64,000 nt of DNA, from the NCBI GenBank assembly GCA_965222645.1, contig OZ244968.1, forward strand, positions 1,426,001-1,490,000, given 5' to 3'. The translations under genes were made by a program, and so were the position numbers. Positions 43,911-52,648 of the stretch are shown piece after piece. The notes beneath the pieces are model-generated. The model was not told the DNA's origin. It made no database searches and saw nothing but the letters and a program-made list of their open reading frames with translations. How positions within the stretch are numbered: the first letter of the stretch is position 1; every line of letters starts with the position of its first letter. This DNA comes from JABDMH01 sp965222645. Lineage in GTDB: Bacteria; Bacteroidota; Bacteroidia; Chitinophagales; Saprospiraceae.

Positions 43911-45881
43911 ATGACAAAGAATTTCAGAGCTTTAATTCCAATCTTAATCTGTTTAATGTTTTTTACTGCGAATATCTCTTCTCAAAATCAATTGAGGAAA
44001 ATCAAGGGAATAGATTATTCTGAAGTAGAAATCACAGACCCATTTTGGAAGCCAAAAATAGAGGATGTCGCGAAAAATGCCATCGGTGTTTGCGTTTATC
44101 AAACAGAAACTGCAACAGCACGAATTCGCAATTTTGAAAAGGTCGCTGCAAAAAAAGGGGAGCGCCATGAAGGGATCTATTATGATGATAGTGACGTATA
44201 CAAGGCCATCGAGGCCATGGCCTATTCACTGCATTCTGTCCCGGATAAAACTGTGGAAGCCAAAGCTGATGAATGGATTGACAAGATTGCAGCAGCACAA
44301 TTACCCGATGGATATCTCAACACCTACTTCACCCTGGAAGGCATAGATGATCGATGGAATGATATGGAACGCCACGAAGCATACTGTGCCGGTCATTTGA
44401 TGGAAGCCGCAATCGCATATAAACGAGCAACCGGTAAAGGAAAATTGCTTGATGTAGCCATTCGCTTTGCGGATCACATTGATCGCGAACTTCGAAAAAA
44501 GAACAGGAAGTGGGTTGCAGGCCATCAGGAAATAGAATTAGCTCTAATAAAATTATATCGGGAAACTGCAGACCGGAAATATCTCGAGCTTTCAGAGTGG
44601 TTTTTAGAACAGCGTGGCAGGGGATACGGACGTGGCAAGATTTGGGATTCCTGGAACGATCCAGCATATTGTCAGGATGCATTGCCCGTAAAAGAGCAAA
44701 CAGAAATAACGGGTCACGCCGTGCGAGCAATGTACATGTATACCGGAATTGCTGATTTAGCTGCGATCACACAAGACAAGGAGTATTTAGAGACCATGCT
44801 CACCGTTTGGGAGGATGTCGTACATCGAAATACCTACGTCACCGGGGGTATAGGTTCTGCCGGTAGAAATGAAGGTTTCTCCGTGGACTATGATTTACCC
44901 AATGAGCACGCTTACTGCGAAACATGTGCTTCTGTAGGTATGGTCTTTTGGAATCAGAGGATGAATTGGCTTACGGGTAATGCCAAATATATCGATGTAT
45001 TAGAAAAAAGCCTGTATAATTCTGCTCTGGATGGAATTTCTCTGGATGGAAAACAATTTTTCTACACCAATCCTCTGGCATCTCATGGACAACACGAAAG
45101 AAGGGATTGGTTTGGTACAGCGTGCTGTCCCAGCAATATTTCGCGATTGATCACGTCCGTCGGAAATTATATATATGGTAAAACAGATGACGCGCTTTGG
45201 ATAAATCTTTTTGTCGGCAGTAAAACAAGGCAGAGAATTGGCAAGAACTATGTCGACATAGAATTGAACACAGAATATCCCTGGCAAAATAAAATCGAAT
45301 TAAAAATAAATGCCAATAAAAGATCGACATTTGAAGTCCACATCCGCATACCCGGGTGGTCGGAAAATGAGGCAATTCCAGGAGGGTTATATACTTTTAG
45401 CGAACGGACAAGAGAAGATGTGGTCATTAAAGTAGACGGGAAAAAAATCAACTTTAAAAAAGATAATGGATATGCTATAGTTGAGGATAAATGGAAAAAT
45501 TCTACGATCACAATGGAGCTACCCATGTATCCTCGATTGATAAAAAGCAGAAATGAAATATTGGAAAATTCTGATCGCCATGCCCTGCAATACGGGCCAT
45601 TAATATATTGTTTCGAAGCGATAGACAACGGTGGAGATGTATTTAATGTGCTTTTGCCCGAAGATGTCACATTTGAACGAGAAAATGGAATGGTAAAAGA
45701 CGAAGAAATCATAAAACTATCAGCTCAACTTCCCGTACTGGTGCCTACAAATGATGGTGTGCGGATCGATGCTACACTAAGGAAAATAACAGCTATCCCG
45801 TATTATACCTGGTGTAACCGGGGAAGTAATGATATGCAGGTCTGGATGCCGAGCAAGATAGGGGGTGTCGAGATCAGGTGA
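43911..45881 (+). CDS. GH127 beta-L-arabinofuranosidase
   Basis: 656 residues with a Sec signal (ending NISSQ). It fits characterised GH127 enzymes: NEGFSVDYDLPNEHAYCETC contains a Glu, then 16 positions on the Glu and Cys of the zinc site (CETC), and TACCPSNISR holds the paired Cys with the nucleophile. EAYCAGHLMEAAIAY and PNGKW-like loops complete the barrel. It would release beta-L-arabinofuranose from glycans or glycopeptides. Last gene of the plus-strand carbohydrate run. Confidence 0.92.
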   Translation: MTKNFRALIPILICLMFFTANISSQNQLRKIKGIDYSEVEITDPFWKPKIEDVAKNAIGVCVYQTETATARIRNFEKVAAKKGERHEGIYYDDSDVYKAIEAMAYSLHSVPDKTVEAKADEWIDKIAAAQLPDGYLNTYFTLEGIDDRWNDMERHEAYCAGHLMEAAIAYKRATGKGKLLDVAIRFADHIDRELRKKNRKWVAGHQEIELALIKLYRETADRKYLELSEWFLEQRGRGYGRGKIWDSWNDPAYCQDALPVKEQTEITGHAVRAMYMYTGIADLAAITQDKEYLETMLTVWEDVVHRNTYVTGGIGSAGRNEGFSVDYDLPNEHAYCETCASVGMVFWNQRMNWLTGNAKYIDVLEKSLYNSALDGISLDGKQFFYTNPLASHGQHERRDWFGTACCPSNISRLITSVGNYIYGKTDDALWINLFVGSKTRQRIGKNYVDIELNTEYPWQNKIELKINANKRSTFEVHIRIPGWSENEAIPGGLYTFSERTREDVVIKVDGKKINFKKDNGYAIVEDKWKNSTITMELPMYPRLIKSRNEILENSDRHALQYGPLIYCFEAIDNGGDVFNVLLPEDVTFERENGMVKDEEIIKLSAQLPVLVPTNDGVRIDATLRKITAIPYYTWCNRGSNDMQVWMPSKIGGVEIR

Positions 45882-45979
45882 AGAGGGTACCAGTTGCGAC
45901 ATTCAGTTTTTTTCAATGGGGTGAAATTATTTTAGCTTTCAGTAGACGAAACCCATAAGATTCAGGTCTTTATTGGGTG

Positions 45980-46520
45980 CAGTGATTACCGGCGTAATCC
46001 AATATTTGCCGGCAGTCCTATCGGTTGCCATTCATAACCGTTAGAACCGTTAGAACGGATAGAACCGTTCAAACGGATAATCACCAATCACTAATTGTCT
46101 GACCATCACACATTCTCATCTCTATTACGTACGCTGATTACCAGCGTATTACAAGATTGATGGCAATTTCAGCAGGGCTGCCATTAATAACCGTTATAAC
46201 CGTTAGAACCGTTCAAACGGATAATCACCAATCACTAATTGTCTGACCATCACACATTCTCATCTCTATTACGTACGCTGATTACCAGCGTATTACAAGA
46301 TTGATGGCAATTTCAGCAGGGCTGCCAATAATAACCGTTAGAGCCGTTATAACCGTTCAAACGGATAATCTCGATTCACTAATTGTCTGACCACAACATT
46401 CCGATTTCTAATACAGTACTGACAACCAGCGTAATCCAATATTTGCCAGCAGTCCTATCGGGTTGCCATTCATAACCGTTAGAACCGTTATAACGGATAA
46501 TCTCGAATCACCTAACCCGC
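45980..46520. repeat. Tandem ~144-bp repeat array with AACCGTTAG subrepeats
   Basis: Two near-identical units (46067-46210 and 46211-46354) and a divergent third (46355-46486) follow each other, with partial copies before 46067 and after 46486. Each unit contains runs of the 9-bp motif AACCGTTAG or AACCGTTAT, the inverted pair CCGTT/AACGG, and in units 1-2 the palindrome TACGCTG-attac-CAGCGTA. No open frame. Lies in the 700-bp gap between the GH127 gene and the phosphoesterase gene. Confidence 0.9.
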
Positions 46521-46577
46521 CCTAAATGACCTACTCAAGAAAAATAATCGTGACCTCATATCGTTTCATGTCCAGAT

Positions 46578-47420
46578 ATGAAACGTAGACTATTTACAAA
46601 GACACTCTTGGGTGGAACCTCCACCGCAATCGTAGCTGGTCTGTACTCCTGGCAGATCGAACCCTTTTGGGTTGAATTTGTCCATAAAAAACTACCTGTA
46701 AAAAACTTGCCTGCTCACCTACTTGGCAGGACGCTCATCCAGATTAGTGACATCCATATCGGCAACCGCTTTAATTGGAACTACATTGTTGAAACTTTTG
46801 AGAAAGTGCAGCAACTGAATCCCGATATTGTTGTTTATACAGGTGACTACGTGCATTATGAAGATGCCACGCAGTACGACCAATTAAAGCAGGTACTAAA
46901 GTCTGCAGTAAAGGGACGCCTGGGTACTATAGCAATTCTGGGAAATCATGATTATGGCATAGGATGGAGAGAAATTGAAGTTGCTGAAAATATCACTGAT
47001 CTTTTATCCAGTGCCGGAATAGATGTATTGAGAAACCAATCCCGAGATGTTGACGGCCTGAATCTTATCGGATTTGATGATTATTGGAGTCCCAATTTTG
47101 ATGCCGAAAATGCGATGTCAGACTTTGACCCTCTCAGAGCAAATGTCGTACTTTGCCACAATCCTGATGTCTGTGATCTCCCTATTTGGAAGGACTACAA
47201 AGGATGGATCCTGGCAGGGCATACACACGGTGGTCAGTGCAAACCTCCTTTTCTAAATCCACCAATCCTTCCAGTAAAAAACAAAAAATATACAGCCGGA
47301 AAAATAGACCTTAGTGATGGTCGAATGCTGTACATCAACAGGGCTCTGGGCCATATGTATCAAGTTAGATTCAATGTCAGACCCGAAGTGACCGTATTTC
47401 AGTTGCAATCCGAAGCATAA
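46578..47420 (+). CDS. YkuE-like metallophosphoesterase
   Basis: 280 residues. Begins MKRRLFTKTLLGGTSTAIVAG, a Tat- or membrane-anchor-like leader. Calcineurin-like metal ligands: SDIHIG, GDYVH, GNHDYGIG, LCHNPDV and GHTHGGQ. The GHTHGGQ ending and overall length fit the YkuE/YaeI group, some of which act on lipid-linked phosphates such as UDP-diacylglucosamine. It stands just after the 144-bp repeats and before a small secreted protein. Substrate not determined by sequence. Confidence 0.88.
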   Translation: MKRRLFTKTLLGGTSTAIVAGLYSWQIEPFWVEFVHKKLPVKNLPAHLLGRTLIQISDIHIGNRFNWNYIVETFEKVQQLNPDIVVYTGDYVHYEDATQYDQLKQVLKSAVKGRLGTIAILGNHDYGIGWREIEVAENITDLLSSAGIDVLRNQSRDVDGLNLIGFDDYWSPNFDAENAMSDFDPLRANVVLCHNPDVCDLPIWKDYKGWILAGHTHGGQCKPPFLNPPILPVKNKKYTAGKIDLSDGRMLYINRALGHMYQVRFNVRPEVTVFQLQSEA

Positions 47421-47557
47421 ACACTGTATCACAGGTATCGATTTTTATTTCGCGATCTTTTTGGATCGCATTTTCCATCCCTACCTACCCTTCCTAACTG
47501 CCTTACCATTGATTGAAGGCTATACGCGTGAAATGATTTTTTTTACTATTATCACGT

Positions 47558-47983
47558 ATGAAACTTATTCTCTTCCTATTGTCCACAAGCTGTCTCTGGT
47601 GGCAGGGTACAACGACACACCGATGGACCTGTACTTCGTATTATGTGAATATCAATGGAATAGATCATCACCCAACAATTGTCCTGGAGATTCAGACCCA
47701 GGGCAAGTCTGCAAGGGGCAAATTAAAACTCATTGAGGAAGGTAAAATTAAACGGATATCTGAAATCGTCGGAGTGGTGTACGGCGATGGATCTGCCTCC
47801 CTGGCTGAACGCTGGGTTGATCAGGAAGAGCCCGGTTGGCTGCCTGCATTTAATTCCCTTTTAATCACTGACATTGGATCTTCATCCTTCCGCCTCAACT
47901 TTAATTCAGCATCATCAGGAAGAGCTTTTCAAGAAAAAGGCGAAATGCTATTTCAAAAAGTAGCAATTGGAGCTGGCTCCTGA
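47558..47983 (+). CDS. Small secreted protein, function unknown
   Basis: 141 residues. A short hydrophobic leader (MKLILFLLSTSC) may be a weak lipoprotein signal with the Cys at residue 12. The body (RGKLKLIEEGKIKRISEIVG, SLAERWVDQEEPGW) is beta-rich with no family I recognise. This frame is preferred to an overlapping frame at 47461-47736, which has no leader. Lies between the phosphoesterase and bestrophin genes on the same strand. Confidence 0.5.
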   Translation: MKLILFLLSTSCLWWQGTTTHRWTCTSYYVNINGIDHHPTIVLEIQTQGKSARGKLKLIEEGKIKRISEIVGVVYGDGSASLAERWVDQEEPGWLPAFNSLLITDIGSSSFRLNFNSASSGRAFQEKGEMLFQKVAIGAGS

Positions 47984-48060
47984 AAACCTTCTTATAATTT
48001 GTGATTTTCAGAAATTGAGATTGCGAACATCCCTAATCAACCGATAAACCTAAGTAAGAA

Positions 48061-49095
48061 ATGATTATCAATAAAAATGTAAGCATTGGAAACCTGATAA
48101 AGTGGTCCGGACACCACATCGCTTGGCTACTTGCCTTTATGGGAGTTATGGCGTTTCTCTATGACCGGGAAATATTGAGTCTGGCAATCCCATGGCTCCC
48201 AATTTCGGTAATAGGGACAGCTGTTGCATTTTACGTGGGTTTTAAAAACAACCAATCCTACGATCGCATGTGGGAAGCTCGTAAAATCTGGGGAGGTATT
48301 GTAAATGATAGTCGATCATGGGGGATGATGGTCGATGGTTTTGTCACCAATCTTTTTACAGAAAATCACGTTCCCGGAAAGGATTTAATTGACATCAAGA
48401 GACGGCTCATCTACCGTCATATCGCCTGGCTCTATGCACACAGAAGTCAATTGCTGGTAGCTACCCCCTGGGAGCACATCAGTCAAGGTGGTCATATGGC
48501 TCGTCAAGCCAGAATGTATCAAAGAAAATACGGTGTTGGTCTACTTGATGAGGATGTCACTCGAGAAGGATTGGGACATTTTCTGCCTCTGGATGAGCAC
48601 GATCGGTTAGTAAACTACGTAAACACAGCAACCCAAATCATCAATGAGCAATCCAGAGATCTGCGTCAACTAAGGGAATCCGGTCTGATCGAAGATTTTC
48701 GACATATGGAAATGGTCAATTTGCTTAAAAGTTTTTATACCCTTCAGGGAAAGAATGAACGAATAAAAAAATTCCCATTTCCGCGGCAGTATGCAAATAT
48801 GAGCAGGTATTTTATTGGAATTTTTATCGCCCTTCTACCATTTTCTATGATACCAGAGTTAATGAAACTTGGCGATTGGGGATTCTGGCTTTCTATTCCG
48901 ATCACCGCTTTGATCGGCTGGGTTTATGTTATGATGGAAGTTGTTGCGGATTATTCTGAGAATCCCTTTCAAGGTATGGCCAATGACATTCCAATGATGT
49001 CCTTATGTAGAACAATTGAAATAGACCTCCGCGAGATGCTAGGAGAAACTGACCTCCCTCCTGCTGTACCTGCAAAAGACGGGATTCTCATGTAA
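48061..49095 (+). CDS. Bestrophin-family anion channel
   Basis: 344 residues. KNNQSYDRMWEARKIWGGIV and ENPFQGMANDIPMMSLCRTI are the conserved cores of bacterial bestrophins (RFP-TM/UPF0187), and HIAWLLAFMGVMAFLY and YFIGIFIALLPFSMIPELM are the membrane helices. Bacterial homologues form pentameric channels in the inner membrane; cation- and chloride-selective members are both known. No obvious operon partner downstream: a 2.3-kb gene-poor region follows. Confidence 0.93.
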   Translation: MIINKNVSIGNLIKWSGHHIAWLLAFMGVMAFLYDREILSLAIPWLPISVIGTAVAFYVGFKNNQSYDRMWEARKIWGGIVNDSRSWGMMVDGFVTNLFTENHVPGKDLIDIKRRLIYRHIAWLYAHRSQLLVATPWEHISQGGHMARQARMYQRKYGVGLLDEDVTREGLGHFLPLDEHDRLVNYVNTATQIINEQSRDLRQLRESGLIEDFRHMEMVNLLKSFYTLQGKNERIKKFPFPRQYANMSRYFIGIFIALLPFSMIPELMKLGDWGFWLSIPITALIGWVYVMMEVVADYSENPFQGMANDIPMMSLCRTIEIDLREMLGETDLPPAVPAKDGILM

Positions 49096-49538
49096 GCAAA
49101 TTCCCAGGTTGGCTCCATGGATCAGTACCCGTTATCTTGATTTAGAAATCACCAGTTGGAGTACCGGCTTTCTCGACCTCCGTCTTCGAATAATGATTTT
49201 CGAACTTATGCATTATCTACTTCACCAAAATCCCACCATTCTCACTCCTGCTTCGCCTATTTAGAAAAGTCATTGGGTTGAATTGCAACCAATAGAAAAT
49301 AGCTCAGGAACCATTTGTGAGTCATCCTGAAGGTTGCGGAGCATGTCTATAGCACCTTAGATATTTTGCCGTCTAAATTTGAGATTCTCAAAAAGTCTTT
49401 TGTAATCACTTCCCATAAAAATTCTAAAATAAATCCTATTTCGGTGAAGAGTATTATAAATGCTAATATTCAAGGAATGCCAGCATGCAAGAAATCATCC
49501 ACGCTATACCACAAGGCAATCCGTGTGATCGACCTTGA

Positions 49539-49688
49539 ATGGTAGCCCAACAGCCTGTTGCTCTGAAGGTGAGCAAAGAAGCAATCAGCGTAGTAAGGCA
49601 TAATCTCCTAAGTAAAGAATATACTCCGAATGAATATGCCAAACGGCTCAGATTGCGTGTAGGCGAGCAGGAGTTTACAGGGGTGTAA
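49539..49688 (+). pseudogene. Possible remnant of a decayed gene
   Basis: A 49-residue frame (MVAQQPVALKVSKEAISVVR..., ending QEFTGV) with a protein-like composition, preceded in the same frame, after a TGA, by an 18-residue stretch starting at 49485. No domain is recognised. It could be a broken gene or chance. Confidence 0.2.
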
Positions 49689-50004
49689 GGCTATCATTCA
49701 CAGTCTTGTCGCCGACGCTCCATTGCTATAGGTTTCACCACAGATCGAGTACAGCGAGATCCCAACATTGAAAACGTTGTGTAGATCGTCGGTATGTCCA
49801 CGGATAACCACAGATTATTTTGCTTAGCATTTATGTAGACCCAAGGAGGATCTTCAGGATAGACCGAAATAAAGATGTGAAAAATATTATTAGTGATCCG
49901 ACTCGCTTTTTGTAGTGGGGGCCCCACACTTGGGGCGTAGCGTTATATTTTACTTGACGGAATATTGAAGAACATACAATAAAAATATTCTACATCCGGT
50001 AGGG

Positions 50005-50370
50005 CAAACTTTTGGCCTGTTGGCGTGACCTGTCAGACGGGCGACAAGAGTTTGACAAAATCGCCGGTTATATTTTTTTCCTAACGCAATAAAAGCCCTA
50101 CAACCTAGACTTTCAAAACTCACTTCTTGCCTCCGGCAGGGCAAACTTTTGGCCTGTCGGCGTGGCTTGCCAGGCAGGTGGCAAAAGTTTGATAAAACCA
50201 CCGTCTCTATTTTTTTCTCAACGCAATAAAAGCCCTACAACCTAGACCTTCAAAACTCACTTCTTGCTTCCGGCAGGGCAAACTTTTGGCCTGTCGGCGT
50301 GGCCTGCCAGGCAGGTGGCAAAAGTTTGATAAAACCACCGTCTCTATTTTTTTCCCAACGCAATAAAATC
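50005..50370. repeat. Tandem 137-bp hairpin repeat, three copies
   Basis: CAAACTTTTGGCCTG begins at 50005, 50142 and 50279, exactly 137 bp apart. Each copy pairs CAAACTTTTGGC with GGCAAAAGTTTG (weaker in copy 1) around a GC-rich core (GGCGTGGCCTGCCAGGCAGG), followed by a T-run and AACGCAATAAAAGCCCTACA. A fourth, isolated copy of the hairpin starts at 51131. No coding potential. Confidence 0.85.
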
Positions 50371-50631
50371 TCAAAAAAACCTAAACTTTAAAAACTCACA
50401 TAAATCTTGACGTACTATATCGGATTGCTTTTATTCAAGTCAGATTTTTCGATGAAAGTCCTACTCGTTCAAACACTTTAAAGTTCTTAACGGTTTTTTG
50501 GCATTTTATCACTAAAAAAAATAAGGCCGGGATTAGACCTTTTTCAAAGGTCTTTGGGAGCGCTCGCATAAAAGTCCTAAAATAGTTTTAATGACCCCGA
50601 CTTCGCGTCCGCAGGTGGGGTCCCGCACTTG
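50357..50631. repeat. Dispersed structured repeat, copy A
   Basis: Shares most of its length with copy B at 55144-55430, in the same orientation: AACGCAATAAAA, CCTAAACTTTAAAAACTCAC, AAATCTTGACG, CGTTCAAACACTTTAAAGTT, AACGGTTTTTTGG, TAAGGCCGG and GACCCCGACTT...AGGTGGGGTCCC. It contains the hairpin AGACCTTT-TTC-AAAGGTCT (50535-50553) and a GACCCC/GGGGTC stem near the end. Confidence 0.85.
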
Positions 50632-51381
50632 AATTATGGGGTTAGTTATAGTCAAGCGCCCTACCTTACTTTCTCTTTTCCCTAAATCCCACCTATGACT
50701 CCGGCTTCGCATCCGGAGGTGGAGCCCTTCTACGTGGGCCTAGAGGAAGTGTGAATGGAGCGGATAAAATGTAAAATAGTACAACTTATGACTCCCAAGG
50801 CGAGTTGCCAAACAGGTATGCGGAGCATGCCTACAGCACCTTAGATATTTTGCCGTTAAAATAGGACAAAAGGGTGAGGTAAAAGAGTGATGCTGAAGTG
50901 AGTATAGGGATCGGTAAAAAAAAGTATAAATGTCATCTTTTTGATCACGAATATAGAATGATCGGCGAAAAGCGAACGGCTGGGATCACGAGCGGAGTGG
51001 GTTTGGCCTAATAGGCAAAAGATCTAAAGTGCAAGACTTTTTTGGTTCTTTTTTGGTCACAAAAAAGAATGAATAATATTTTATATCAAAAAGTAACTCA
51101 ACCATAATAGAAATTTTGCCTCAGGCAAGGCAAACTTTTGCCCTGCCGGCGTGGCCTGCCAGGCGGGTGACAAAAAGTGGGAAAGGATATTTTTGTTCAC
51201 AAAAAAGAAAAATTATAAGAATGTAGGTCACCGAGAATGCAGTAGCTTACACACCCGCAACCCTTTATCGGGATCACTCGAGAATTACTAAATAAATAAA
51301 TCCGGAAGGGTAACTACGGTATGTGTGCTAAGAAAATAAGTTGGCATCTGGAAATGGCTTTAGTTTGTGGAACTTCAGAGC

Positions 51382-52425
51382 CTAATTTACGGCTATTTCT
51401 ACCCTTCTATTTCTTGGACTAAGGCCTTCGTCGACTAATTGAGCACTTCCCTTTGCCCTCACCTCAATAATCGCATCAGCTATTCCCAACCCGACCAAAA
51501 AATTCTTTACACTTTCAGCTCTCCTTTGAGATAATGTCAAATTATAGCGATCAGAACCTGCGGTATCGGTATGACCGGTAACCGCTATGGAATTGATCTC
51601 TATCGATTCGAGATCCTTCAAAAACAATCTGATTTGCTCCTTTCCTTCATTCTTCAGTGTCCAACCGTCAAAATCAAATAAAATATTACCAAGGATCAGG
51701 GATTTTAGGTCGATGATTTTTCCTGATTGACAATCCAACCCATAAAGTGAAACGTCATCTATTAAATAATAGGAATAACCCAATGTACTCGTTTCTTGAT
51801 TTGCTTTCGTTTCCCGGTCAGAGAAAAAATTGCCAATCAATAGATACTCAAAATCATCTTGTGCTTCAAATTCGCCCTCTACCTTATACCACTCATTAGG
51901 CTTTATGCCAAGAATTCTCTGGTCTGCATACTTCTCTTCCAATTCGAGAACCGGATTCTTCACATCTTGATATATTTTAATTTTGCTAAGACCTATTCCA
52001 AGATTATTTGCCCGTACAGATGTAGAAATTGTACTCGTCCAAAATTCATATCTGAAGCATTGTCCCTTGAGGCATTTTTTCTTTAGTCTTACTTGTAGGT
52101 ACTCCTTGCAATGGAGACGCTGAAAATCGCAACCAAATGTTTTTATGCCTACCATTAGCCGGCCAGAGTGTGGTTTGCAATTGGCGAGACTCACATTTGG
52201 ACGTTTCGGATACATCTGGCCTAAGTACTTATCAAAAAGTAAATCAGGAGAAGCTTGTGTCGGAGAGGTCCAATCATGCATTTTATTGTCAAATCTGATA
52301 TTATTCCCGCACCACCTGTGATCAATTTTTTTTACTTTCTCAAAAGATGGATTAGGCACCAAATTCTGAGTCATTGAAGGTCTCCATAATAACATTGCGA
52401 AAAAAGGGATAAAAATGTATCTCAT
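51382..52425 (-). CDS. OmpA-family protein with N-terminal jelly-roll-like domain
   Basis: The start at 52425 gives a Sec signal (MRYIFIPFFAMLLWRPSMTQ); the frame is open to 52494. Residues ~22-235 of the product (LVPNPSFEKVKK, MHDWTSPTQASPDLLF, YYLIDDVSLYGLDC) look like a Bacteroidota carbohydrate-binding-type jelly roll. The C-terminal ~100 residues are an OmpA-like peptidoglycan-binding domain: FDFDGWTLKNEG, VTGHTDTAGSDRYNLTLSQR and RNRRVEIAV. Likely outer-membrane-associated and tethered to peptidoglycan. Divergent from the TPR gene at 52649; both flanks carry the dispersed repeats. Confidence 0.88.
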   Translation of the reverse strand: MRYIFIPFFAMLLWRPSMTQNLVPNPSFEKVKKIDHRWCGNNIRFDNKMHDWTSPTQASPDLLFDKYLGQMYPKRPNVSLANCKPHSGRLMVGIKTFGCDFQRLHCKEYLQVRLKKKCLKGQCFRYEFWTSTISTSVRANNLGIGLSKIKIYQDVKNPVLELEEKYADQRILGIKPNEWYKVEGEFEAQDDFEYLLIGNFFSDRETKANQETSTLGYSYYLIDDVSLYGLDCQSGKIIDLKSLILGNILFDFDGWTLKNEGKEQIRLFLKDLESIEINSIAVTGHTDTAGSDRYNLTLSQRRAESVKNFLVGLGIADAIIEVRAKGSAQLVDEGLSPRNRRVEIAVN

Positions 52426-52648
52426 TGCATCTGTATAACGAAGCCGAGGCACATCGGTATATAAATGTATAGACAAGAAGCCATTTCTGATCATCTGTAC
52501 CTCACCAGGAAGAATTAATCCCTGTTAGATTGCCTGGATCTCTTGCAAGAACCATGGTCCCTACGGCTCACCAAAGTGGCCTGTCACAGATCAAGCATCA
52601 TCGATGCATTTCATATATTTGCAAACGAAATAAAATTGCATTCTATAT

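Larger units (their letters stand above)
49096..51381. other. 2.3-kb gene-poor region rich in structured repeats
   Basis: No convincing complete gene. It holds three 137-bp tandem units, a longer dispersed repeat (50357-50631), a short relative of its end (49913-49955 and ~50690-50735), and a short repeated block GCACCTTAGATATTTTGCCG (49349 and 50839 areas). It also has a fourth hairpin copy at 51131 and a GGTCACCGAG-type block near 51227. Several of these recur in the same order at 55.1-55.8 kb. The only coding-like stretch noted is 49539-49688. Confidence 0.8.

Noticed and set aside
45980..46520. CRISPR array
   Set aside because: Unit length is ~144 bp with nearly identical units rather than short repeats separated by unique spacers, and there are no cas genes.
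47461..47736. 91-residue plus-strand frame
   Set aside because: Overlaps the 47558-47983 frame, which has a leader peptide and better composition.
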